DNA from: Roseiflexus castenholzii DSM 13941
GTDB taxonomy: Bacteria; Chloroflexota; Chloroflexia; Chloroflexales; Roseiflexaceae
NCBI RefSeq assembly: GCF_000017805.1
Contig: NC_009767.1
Coordinates: 992,001-1,056,000, forward strand
DNA length: 64,000 nucleotides
Direction of reading: 5' to 3'
Part shown: positions 1-6,909 of the stretch, piece after piece
How positions within the stretch are numbered: position 1 is the stretch's first letter
How the letters are laid out: each line of letters opens with the position of its first letter
Program-made: the position numbers and the translations under genes
The notes under the pieces: model-generated
Told to the model about the DNA's origin: nothing
The model's input: only the letters and a program-made list of their open reading frames with translations
Database searches by the model: none

Positions 1-150
1 CTCAACCGTGTTGTCCGTCGAAGCATTATCCACAATCAGGACATGCACTTCAGGCGCTGCACAACGAACCGATTGTAAACATTCCCGAACGTATGCAGCG
101 GAATTGTAGGTAATCAACACAATGGTGACGCCAGGATCAAACGTTTCCAT
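1..150 (-). CDS. Family 2 glycosyltransferase, N-terminal part (runs off the window)
   Basis: The reverse strand from an ATG at 150 reads METFDPGVTIVLITYNSAAY and continues to a VDNAST motif before the window ends. The beta-strand VTIVLITYN followed by the acidic VDN loop is the nucleotide-binding start of GT-A family 2 transferases, so this should transfer a sugar from a nucleotide donor in the cytoplasm. Only 50 codons are visible. Its start overlaps the 3' end of the upstream GT4 gene by 14 bases, which suggests translational coupling in one minus-strand operon. Acceptor and sugar cannot be told. Confidence 0.8.
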   Translation of the reverse strand, partial: METFDPGVTIVLITYNSAAYVRECLQSVRCAAPEVHVLIVDNASTDNTVE

Positions 151-1252
151 AAACTCCCGCCCCTTGATACACCTCCAGATACCGCCGTATCACATTGTCC
201 CAGGCAAAATGGGCGATCCGCGCGCGCGCCCGCGCGCTTAGGTCGGCGCGCAGATCGTCATCGTTCATCAGTCGCCGGATTGCATCGCGTAACGCAGGCA
301 CGTCTTGCGGCGGAACCAGGATGCCCGCATCTCCCACGACCTCCGGCATGCCGCTGATATTCGTGGTGATCACGGCGCACCCGCCGGCCAGCGCTTCGAG
401 CAGCACCACCGGAAAGTTGTCGTTCGTCGAGGGGAAGACGAAAATGGCGCTGCTGGCATACAACTCGTCGAGCGGCGCGCCCTTGATGAACCCACGCCAG
501 TCGACGGAAAGACCGAGGTGCTGCGCCTGCGCCTGTAATGCCTCCAGCATCGGTCCATCACCCGCAATCGTGATCTCCCACCCGTCGAGCGGCAATCCCG
601 CCAGCGCTTCGAGCAGGTAGTGCGCGCCTTTGCGTGGAAACAATCGGCTGACGAACAGGATGCGTCGTTTTCGTTTGCTGATGCGAACAGGAGGCGGGTC
701 GAAGCCGTAGGGAATCACCTCGACCGGTCGCTCGCATGTGCGCTGTATCAGCGCGCGCAGGTAATGAGATGGTGAAACGATCACATCGGCGCTGTGCGCA
801 ACGACGCGCCAGACGGGAGCGATCAATCGGTGCCCGCGGGTGAAGCGATCCGGGTTGTATCCCGGCACATCCGACCCGTGCGCAGTAATCACGAGCGGCA
901 ACCCGCTGACGCGACGAACCGCAGCCGCGAGGATGCCGGTTGGCACGATGAAATGGGCATGCACCACATTGTAGCGCCGGCGCTGTGTGAGCGCCAGCGT
1001 TGGCAGCAGCGCCGAAGCGATGTAACTCAGCAGTTCAGGGGTTTCGGCGCGCACCATCGAGCGACGCAACGCCGGGACGCGGATGACGCGCACCCTGCCG
1101 GATATCTCAAACTGCGGCAGATGCTGATACCCCATCGTCACGACATCGACCTCGTGCCCGACTGCGGCGAGATGCTCACACAACGCGCGCGTCACCGGGC
1201 TGGCGCCGCCGCCAAGCGGCGGGTACTCATAATTGAGCGTCAGGATGCGCAC
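137..1252 (-). CDS. Family 4 glycosyltransferase
   Basis: A GT-B transferase of about 371 residues, using a nucleotide-sugar donor in the cytoplasm. The N-terminal Rossmann half opens with VRILTLNYEYPPLGGG, the usual GT4 start with a glycine-rich acceptor loop. The C-terminal half has the GKG-like stretch RILFVSRLFPRKG and the donor-binding E-x7-E region FPSTNDNFPVVLLEALAGG. I chose the GTG at 1252 because GGAGG lies ten bases upstream and the protein then begins like its family; an ATG at 1285 is possible. A longer in-frame opening upstream lies inside the preceding gene and is not believable. It overlaps that gene by 13 bases and the next by 14. Confidence 0.88.
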   Translation of the reverse strand: MRILTLNYEYPPLGGGASPVTRALCEHLAAVGHEVDVVTMGYQHLPQFEISGRVRVIRVPALRRSMVRAETPELLSYIASALLPTLALTQRRRYNVVHAHFIVPTGILAAAVRRVSGLPLVITAHGSDVPGYNPDRFTRGHRLIAPVWRVVAHSADVIVSPSHYLRALIQRTCERPVEVIPYGFDPPPVRISKRKRRILFVSRLFPRKGAHYLLEALAGLPLDGWEITIAGDGPMLEALQAQAQHLGLSVDWRGFIKGAPLDELYASSAIFVFPSTNDNFPVVLLEALAGGCAVITTNISGMPEVVGDAGILVPPQDVPALRDAIRRLMNDDDLRADLSARARARIAHFAWDNVIRRYLEVYQGAGVYGNV

Positions 1253-2337
1253 AACGGGCCAGCCTCCTGCTCGTGCGTCTGCCATATTGTCGCTGCCAGC
1301 CCGATTGATAGCGGCAGGTAGAGCGCGAATGCGCGAGTAAACACGATGTCTGTACTGAGAGTCGGTAACGCCAGCACACCCCAACTCAGCAGCGCAACCG
1401 GCGCAGCCACTCTTGGCGGCAGCAGCGCAATCGGCAGCAGGAGCACAACATGGTTGTAAAAACTGCGTGTCGGCAACAGCAACAGCACGACCGTGACAAT
1501 TCCGGCGAGCACGAGCCTGACATTGCGACGACGCCATGCAATGAACGTGCAGATCATCACCATCATTCCGGCCAGCGCTCCTGTCATCGACACTGCATCG
1601 ATCCGATTCTGATCTTCGGCGTCATAGGCGCGCAATTGCTCCAGCCAGGCTATTGGCCAGCCCGGCGCCAGCGCTTGTGTGCCTGCCCAAAAGATCAGTA
1701 AGCCAATTCCTAGCCCGTTCCACCAGCGACGGGGCGCGTGGACGCACAGCGCATATGCAACGATACCTGCCAGAAGTGCAATCCCCACATTCGGTTTGAG
1801 TAAAGCCAGTGATGCAACCACGCCAGATGGGAGCCAGCGCTCTGTGCGCAGCCAATAGAGACTGAGCGCCGTCCACATAAGCAGCATTGTGCCCCACTGA
1901 CCCTCCTCCAGTGACGCCCATAGCGGAAAATATGCCAGCATGACGGTGGGCATCCAGGGAACAGGATGGTCGCGGAGCGCGAACGGCAGCGCACCAACTA
2001 CCGCCAGGCTCATCAGCGCCCACACGGTCGATGCCCACGCCAGCGGCAACGGTGTAAGCGGGAGGCATAGGAGCACGGCTGGAAAGGGATACGCAAAGCC
2101 CGATCCGGTTCCCAACATGTGATCACCGATTGGTCCGTAGGGGTCGATGCCTTCCAGCCACAGACGCGCTGCCATCCACCAGACCTGAAGATCAGGGCTG
2201 GTGTACGCCGTGGCATACGCATGGTGGATCACGGCAATGAGAACGGCGCCCGCAACGATAACGGTCCATGGTTGCCATCGCGCCAGAACAAAACCGGCTT
2301 GCGTTCCGCCAGGTCTCACTGTTGACTGCCTCGCCAC
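1240..2337 (-). CDS. GT87-type integral membrane glycosyltransferase (DUF2029)
   Basis: A polytopic membrane protein of 365 residues with roughly nine to ten hydrophobic segments. Near the N terminus it carries the signature of the GT87 family: an acidic residue in the first external loop (SPDLQVWWMAARLWLEGIDP), where a sugar-binding D and the phrase GxDPYG are typical. Family members use polyprenyl-phosphate-linked sugars, often mannose, on the outer face of the membrane. The GTG start at 2337 overlaps the end of the DPM-like GT2 by 22 bases, fitting a pair in which the GT2 makes the lipid-linked donor. Three other GT87-like genes occur in the window. Confidence 0.8.
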   Translation of the reverse strand: MARQSTVRPGGTQAGFVLARWQPWTVIVAGAVLIAVIHHAYATAYTSPDLQVWWMAARLWLEGIDPYGPIGDHMLGTGSGFAYPFPAVLLCLPLTPLPLAWASTVWALMSLAVVGALPFALRDHPVPWMPTVMLAYFPLWASLEEGQWGTMLLMWTALSLYWLRTERWLPSGVVASLALLKPNVGIALLAGIVAYALCVHAPRRWWNGLGIGLLIFWAGTQALAPGWPIAWLEQLRAYDAEDQNRIDAVSMTGALAGMMVMICTFIAWRRRNVRLVLAGIVTVVLLLLPTRSFYNHVVLLLPIALLPPRVAAPVALLSWGVLALPTLSTDIVFTRAFALYLPLSIGLAATIWQTHEQEAGPLCAS

Positions 2338-3347
2338 GTCTCACCGTCGACTTCTTCGCGCACGACGTAGATCGGTTTGGCTTGCGCCTCATAATAGGTG
2401 CGCACCACCAGTTCGCCGATCAGCCCCAGGCTCATGAACTGTACCCCCAGAACAATCAGCAGCACGGCGAGCAGCAGGAGTGGTCGGTCGGAGATGGCGG
2501 CGCCATACGCCAGTTTGATCCAGGTCAGATATGCGCCGATCAGCATACCCAACCCCCCCGCCAACAGACCGAGCAACCCGAAGATGTGCATCGGTCGGGT
2601 GCCGTAACTGAGCAAAAACCGCACCGTCACCAGGTCGAGCAGGACGCGCAGGGTGCGGCTGATGCCGTACTTCGACCTGCCGAACCGCCGCGGCGCGTGA
2701 CGCACCGGCAGCTCGGTCACCGTCACTCCCTGCCAGCTGGCGATAGCCGGAATGAAGCGGTGCAGTTCGCCATACAGACGAATGCCGCGCACGACTTCCA
2801 GGCGATAGGCTTTCAACGAGCACCCATAATCGTGGAGCCGGACGCCGGTCGCCCATGAGATCAGACGGTTGGCAATGATCGACGGCAATCGTCGGTTGAG
2901 AAACGGGTCCTGGCGATGCGCGCGCCAGCCACTCACCACATCGTACCCTTCCTCGATCTTCGCCAGCAGTGCGCCGATATCCGCCGGATCGTTCTGCAAA
3001 TCAGCGTCGATCGTCACCACCACCTCGCCTTGTGCCCGGTCAAACCCTGCGGAGAACGCGGCGGTCTGTCCGAAATTGCGGCGGAAGCGCACCACTCGCA
3101 GTCGCCGGTCGGCGCGTGCCAGGTCGCGCAACAGCGCAAAACTCCGGTCGCTGCTGCCATCATCGACGGCGATGATCTCATACGGCAGGCCAAGGTGTTC
3201 CAGTTCGGTCGTCAGTCGTCGGTAGAGGTGCGGGATGGTTTCTTCTTCGTTGTACACCGGCACAACGACTGAGAGATAGGGCGCGGATGCGCCGTCCCAC
3301 TGGTGCACCGTTTCTGTATGTGGTTTGTGAGTTGTCGTTATGCCCAT
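2316..3347 (-). CDS. Polyprenyl-phosphate glycosyltransferase, DPM1/GtrB-like GT2
   Basis: A 343-residue protein. Residues about 24-240 are a GT-A family 2 domain with YLSVVVPVYNEEE, the donor-binding VDDGSSD and the metal-binding DADLQ motif. Two hydrophobic segments follow at about 265-330. This is the architecture of enzymes that move a sugar from a nucleotide donor to polyprenyl phosphate at the inner membrane face. QDPFLNRRLPS and FRRNFGQTAAFSAG are typical of the DPM/ArnC group. It lies directly before a GT87 gene that could use its product. A paralogue is at 53034-54134. The transferred sugar cannot be read from sequence. Confidence 0.9.
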   Translation of the reverse strand: MGITTTHKPHTETVHQWDGASAPYLSVVVPVYNEEETIPHLYRRLTTELEHLGLPYEIIAVDDGSSDRSFALLRDLARADRRLRVVRFRRNFGQTAAFSAGFDRAQGEVVVTIDADLQNDPADIGALLAKIEEGYDVVSGWRAHRQDPFLNRRLPSIIANRLISWATGVRLHDYGCSLKAYRLEVVRGIRLYGELHRFIPAIASWQGVTVTELPVRHAPRRFGRSKYGISRTLRVLLDLVTVRFLLSYGTRPMHIFGLLGLLAGGLGMLIGAYLTWIKLAYGAAISDRPLLLLAVLLIVLGVQFMSLGLIGELVVRTYYEAQAKPIYVVREEVDGETWRGSQQ

Positions 3348-3374
3348 AGACGTTGCCTTGTCTCATAACGTCTG

Positions 3375-3395
3375 AGGCGTTGCACCGCAACGCCT
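3375..3395. repeat. Perfect 9-bp hairpin in the GT2/PIG-V-like spacer
   Basis: AGGCGTTGC, a three-base loop, then GCAACGCCT. The same CGTTGC/GCAACG hairpin recurs with changes near 33225-33245, so it is an interspersed repeat rather than a dedicated site. Only a short T run follows, so a terminator role is weak. The rest of the 3348-3595 spacer holds a GTTCAAC-rich stretch near 3560-3600. Confidence 0.5.
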
Positions 3396-3595
3396 TTACG
3401 TTTCCGCCTGCGTGGAGAGGATGCACTGCAACGTCTCTGCCTGTTCGTCATACTCCCACCCTCGAAGACCCGTAAGGTCGATCTGTGTTCACGGTCAGGA
3501 ATCATCTCGCCGGTCACATGCGATGGCGAGGGCGAATGCCTGTGAAGACCTCAAGAGTCGGGAACGTTCAACATTCAACGTGTAATGTTCAACGT

Positions 3596-4834
3596 TCACG
3601 GTACAAACGCATTCCGCACATACATCGACGCGATCAGCGTCCACAGGATCGCATTGCATGTCAGCGTCAGCCACAGCACCGCCGGAGATCGCCCCCAGCG
3701 CGCCAGTTGAATGAACATCGGGAAGATGATGGTAAACCGCCGAATGATCCCCATGTAGGGCCAGAGCGGGTAGACAATCGCCAGGTTCATTGCTGCCAGC
3801 GCCAGGCTGTAGATCGCATAACTGCGCCGCACCCGCGCGGCGGATGCCAGCGTCAGCGCCAGCATAATCAGCATGACCATCAGATTGAGCAGCAGATAGA
3901 AGTAGGGGTGTTCACGCAACTGGTTGAGCGCATAGCCGAAATTGACCCAGGGCCAACTGAAGGTTTCGCCCCAGACATCGGCATATGATGGCGTGACCAG
4001 CAATGCGCTGACGAGCGTGCCCGGTTCGCGCCAGGAAAATGCAACATCGCCGAGTGTTGCGCGGTAGACGATCCATCCCAGCAGCGCCAGCGGCGTGAGC
4101 GACAGACCGGCCAGCGGTCTGATCAGCGCGCGTGCGCCCATGGTGCGGACGGTCACGCGATATTGTTGCCAGAGTTCCCAGAGAAGCGGCGCCACCACCA
4201 CCACCCCCGGTTGCTTGGTGAGCGCCGCTGCGCCGCCGGCCGCTCCCGCGAGCCACCAGCGTCCCTTCCGACCGGCGTACCACGCCGCCACGATGCTCAA
4301 CAACAGCAGCGACTCGGTGTAGGGCAGCAGAAACGAAAAACCGAGCGGACTACCGATCAGGAACAGCGTTGTGCGTTGCGCTGTGGCATCGTCATCATCG
4401 AGCGTCACCAGGCGATAGAGCATCGCCAGCAGCGCCACGCAGCAGACCTGCGCGATCAACCACGCCGCGAGCAGATACGCTCCACCCAGGAACCGCCCCA
4501 ACACGCCGATGAGCAACGGATAGAGCGGATGAAACGCCGTGTCGCCAGGACGATGACCATAGCCGTGCTGTGCGATGCCAACATACCAGAGGACATCATA
4601 GCGCAAAAGCGGAAGGAGTACCACCCGCTCCAACCACGTCCCCACCGGCGCCGATGGGAACCAGACAGCGACAGACGCTTCTTCCACCCATTTCGGATAA
4701 ACAGACGAGACCCAGGCATTCCAGAGGATGAAGAGGGCGCTATAACCGGCGTACAGCCGCAGCGCCCAGCGCCATGCGGTTGCAGACGTTCGAGCAGCGG
4801 ATTGATCGATACTGGCGTTCGTCGTGATCGCCAT
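3596..4834 (-). CDS. PIG-V-like membrane mannosyltransferase (GT-C)
   Basis: A membrane protein of about 412 residues with some ten hydrophobic helices. The first loop contains LLRYDVLWYVGIAQHGY followed by FHPLYPLL, matching the R-W/Y-D-x-x-W-Y and F-P-L-Y-P-L motifs of the PIG-V/GT76-like GT-C family, which use polyprenyl-phosphate mannose outside the membrane. I favour ATG 4834 (AGGAG upstream, spacing long at 13). An in-frame ATG at 4870 would begin exactly where a repeat element ends, so the true start is uncertain. It is the first gene of the run down to position 1. Confidence 0.78.
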   Translation of the reverse strand: MAITTNASIDQSAARTSATAWRWALRLYAGYSALFILWNAWVSSVYPKWVEEASVAVWFPSAPVGTWLERVVLLPLLRYDVLWYVGIAQHGYGHRPGDTAFHPLYPLLIGVLGRFLGGAYLLAAWLIAQVCCVALLAMLYRLVTLDDDDATAQRTTLFLIGSPLGFSFLLPYTESLLLLSIVAAWYAGRKGRWWLAGAAGGAAALTKQPGVVVVAPLLWELWQQYRVTVRTMGARALIRPLAGLSLTPLALLGWIVYRATLGDVAFSWREPGTLVSALLVTPSYADVWGETFSWPWVNFGYALNQLREHPYFYLLLNLMVMLIMLALTLASAARVRRSYAIYSLALAAMNLAIVYPLWPYMGIIRRFTIIFPMFIQLARWGRSPAVLWLTLTCNAILWTLIASMYVRNAFVP

Positions 4835-4868
4835 CGGGGTTATCCCGCTCCTGGGTGTTGAACCTGTC

Positions 4869-5341
4869 ATACCAATGACCTGTGACCATCCGGCATGGTC
4901 ACCCCGAGCAGCGCGAGGGGTCGTGCGCGACCCGCTTCGATTCCTCGCTGCGCGCGGTTAGATTCCTCGCTGCGCTCGGAATGACAAGTCGCTGCGCTCG
5001 GAATGACACGAAGGCGGCATCTTCAATGGACGACCATCCAGCACGGTCACCCCGAGCAAAGCGAGGGGTCTGGCGCGTCCCGCGCCGATTCCGCGCTGCG
5101 CTCGGCATGACCCGTCGCTGCGCTCGGCATGACTCGTCGCTGCGCTCGGCATGACCCGTCGCTGCGCTCGGCATGACCCGTCGCTGCGCTCGGCATGACC
5201 CGTCGCTGCGCTCGGCATGACCCGTCGCTGCGCTCGGCATGACCCGTCGCTGCGCTCGGCATGACTCGTCGCTGCGCTCGGCATGACTCGTCGCTGCGCT
5301 CGGCATGACCAGCATGCGGCATCTTCAAGCGTCATTGGTAT
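4869..5341. repeat. MITE-like element A with 11-bp terminal inverted repeats
   Basis: The segment begins with ATACCAATGAC and ends with the exact reverse complement GTCATTGGTAT. Inside are the subterminal GTGACCATCCGGCATGGTCA stretch, GAGGGGTCGTGCGCGACC-type inverted sequence and a tandem array of 22-bp units. Two other segments in this window (31495-31644 and 34483-35246) share the same ends and internal blocks, element A being in the opposite orientation to B. No coding capacity is credible; the long openings on the minus strand are translations of the array. No clear target duplication was seen. Positions 5342-5619 hold nothing I recognise. Confidence 0.8.
5094..5310. repeat. Tandem array, ten copies of a 22-bp unit
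   Basis: The core CTGCGCTCGGCATGAC recurs every 22 bases, with CGGCATGAC starting at 5103, 5125, 5147 and so on to 5301. Copies differ mainly at one base (GACCCG or GACTCG). It lies within element A and looks like local amplification of one internal block. Confidence 0.9.
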
Positions 5342-5619
5342 CACACGGTCGCCGGGAGGCGCAGCGCTTCATCCTGGAACCGAATCGTTGTCCTGTTCAT
5401 CGCTTCTAAACACACGTTCTGTCATCAGAGGACACCGACGTGCCTGGCTTCAGTATAGCCTTTTTGCGCGCCTACATGAGTCGCAGAATTGCATCGATCT
5501 GCGTACAAATCTGTTATCGGATGGGGTTACGCGCATCCATAGGCGCGCGCGAGTGCTGCAACGGAACGCTCGATGTCGGTCGGAACACAGCGGAGGTATC
5601 ACGGAGGTGAGAACATCGG

Positions 5620-6033
5620 TCACAGAAATTGCGCAAAGACCTGCTTGAACCCTTCCAGATCACCGAGATTTTCTTGCAGAACACGGAAAACAATAGTTCG
5701 GTCGATCTTCAGATAGTCATGCACAAGGATATTGCGTAACCCAATCATTCTGATCCAGGTTTCTTCTTGGGATGAGTCGATCAAACCCGCCTCACGCAAT
5801 CGATGAGGGATGTCGCTATACCAATCGACAGTTCCCAAACCTGCCTCTGCAACGACGTGATTCCCCACATCATTGAGCGAATCAATCGCCAGTTGAAGAA
5901 AACGCTTTGCACTCCCGTACCGTTCGGGGTTGGCGACAAATTCATCACACGAATATCGTTGCAACTGGCGGAGGATAGCCAGATACTCATCAAGCTTCTC
6001 TAGTCTCTTGCGGATCACGTCGGGCCTGACCAT
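5620..6033 (-). CDS. hepT: HepT-like toxin of an MntA/HepT pair
   Basis: A helical protein of 137 residues from the ATG at 6033, which has GAGG eight bases upstream. Near the C terminus it has RNILVHDY, the R-x4-H-x-Y motif of HEPN RNases of the HepT family (DUF86). In the family the Arg and His cleave RNA and the Tyr is modified by the partner nucleotidyltransferase. The gene overlaps the end of the MntA-like gene by 44 bases, the common antitoxin-first order of type VII systems. Length and motif look complete, so the pair may be active. Confidence 0.85.
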   Translation of the reverse strand: MVRPDVIRKRLEKLDEYLAILRQLQRYSCDEFVANPERYGSAKRFLQLAIDSLNDVGNHVVAEAGLGTVDWYSDIPHRLREAGLIDSSQEETWIRMIGLRNILVHDYLKIDRTIVFRVLQENLGDLEGFKQVFAQFL

Positions 6034-6421
6034 GCACAATCCTCTGTTTATATGCCCGGCGCTGGACATCCAGGTACGGTCGAAAGTCCAGAAACTGGCG
6101 CGCTATTCTGGAAAAATAGGCTCCCCGGTCAAAGTCTTCCGTCTGATAGATGACCTGGTTATGACGCACAACCTCATGTTTCAGCACGATATCGTTCGTA
6201 TCGAGGATGACCAGATCGACGCGGCAGAACCCGGCGCGCGCCAGATCGGTCAGGATGTCGAGTCGGGGCAGTTCACCGGCGCCCGGTCGCGGCACAATCG
6301 CCAGATCGAGGTCGCTCTCGGCGTGCAACCTGCCTGTAACTGCCGACCCGAACAGGTAGACCGCATGGATGTCCGGGTATTTCTTGAAGATGTCAGGCAA
6401 CCGTTCCAGGTTGAGGAACAT
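5990..6421 (-). CDS. mntA: MntA-like nucleotidyltransferase antitoxin
   Basis: A 143-residue protein with the minimal nucleotidyltransferase signature: residues 21-35 read G-S, ten residues, then D-L-D (YLFGSAVTGRLHAESDLDLA), and a third acidic position follows in RVDLVILD. MntA proteins adenylylate the HepT toxin tyrosine and so silence it. I prefer ATG 6421 (GAGG eight bases upstream) over ATG 6457, because a TATAAT box at 6465-6460 would place the transcript start near 6452. The overlap with hepT and shared transcript support a toxin-antitoxin function. Confidence 0.83.
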   Translation of the reverse strand: MFLNLERLPDIFKKYPDIHAVYLFGSAVTGRLHAESDLDLAIVPRPGAGELPRLDILTDLARAGFCRVDLVILDTNDIVLKHEVVRHNQVIYQTEDFDRGAYFSRIARQFLDFRPYLDVQRRAYKQRIVHGQARRDPQETREA

Positions 6422-6909
6422 CACAGCGACCTCGGATGCTCTTGACGTCTTGTGCATTCATTATACAGCCTGGATCGCTGAGGTGGGACGGATTCCCTTG
6501 AGCAGGGAGGGCAGGCATGATGCGTCAGGAACTGCCGGAACGCTGCGGGCTGAAGCCCTCGCTGAGGTCACGAAAGCCCCTCTGGGGCTTCCACGTACTG
6601 AGCGCGGGCTTTTGCCAGCGGCTCAAAGGGCTTCCCGCGCTCCTGCCCTTCTGAAATTCAGGTTGAGTCCTTGCGACGGGCAGGCGCTACACTGCCAGCG
6701 GTGGACAACGATGGCACAGGGTCGCTGGGACAGACCTCAAGAGTTCGGGTGCGTTTTCAACCCTTCCCGCATTCAACCTGTAGCCTGCAACTCCTGACGG
6801 ACGCCCACGGGGGGCAGTACGGGCGCTCACAGGGGGGCTCCCCTCCGTTGGGGATTGTCGTCGGGCGCCACAGGGGGGCGCCTCTACCCTCGTCCTATAC
6901 CTGCACCCT
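6422..6909. other. Intergenic region of interspersed repeats
   Basis: No gene is supported. 6540-6600 holds a repeat (GCTGCGGGCTGAAGCCCTCG and on) that recurs in inverted orientation near 52870-52945, including a hairpin AAGCCCC-TCT-GGGGCTT near 6574-6591 that could act as a weak terminator. 6730-6785 matches a GACCTCAAGAGT..TTCAACC repeat also found at 3546 and 32171. 6800-6895 is rich in runs of five to six G (GGGGGGCAG, GGGGGGCTC, GGGGGGCGC). Confidence 0.55.
6460..6465 (-). promoter_or_regulatory. Candidate -10 box for mntA-hepT
   Basis: The minus strand reads TATAAT about 39 bases before the preferred mntA start. No good -35 hexamer is found 17 bases further upstream, so only the -10 element is supported. 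Confidence 0.35.

Noticed and set aside
3375..3395. Rho-independent terminator between GT genes
   Set aside because: The hairpin is perfect but lacks a proper T run on either strand, and related hairpins recur in other spacers as a dispersed repeat.
4882..5344. Open frames of 90-138 codons rich in HAERSD/SCRAQR
   Set aside because: They are translations of the 22-bp tandem repeat in element A in its different frames.
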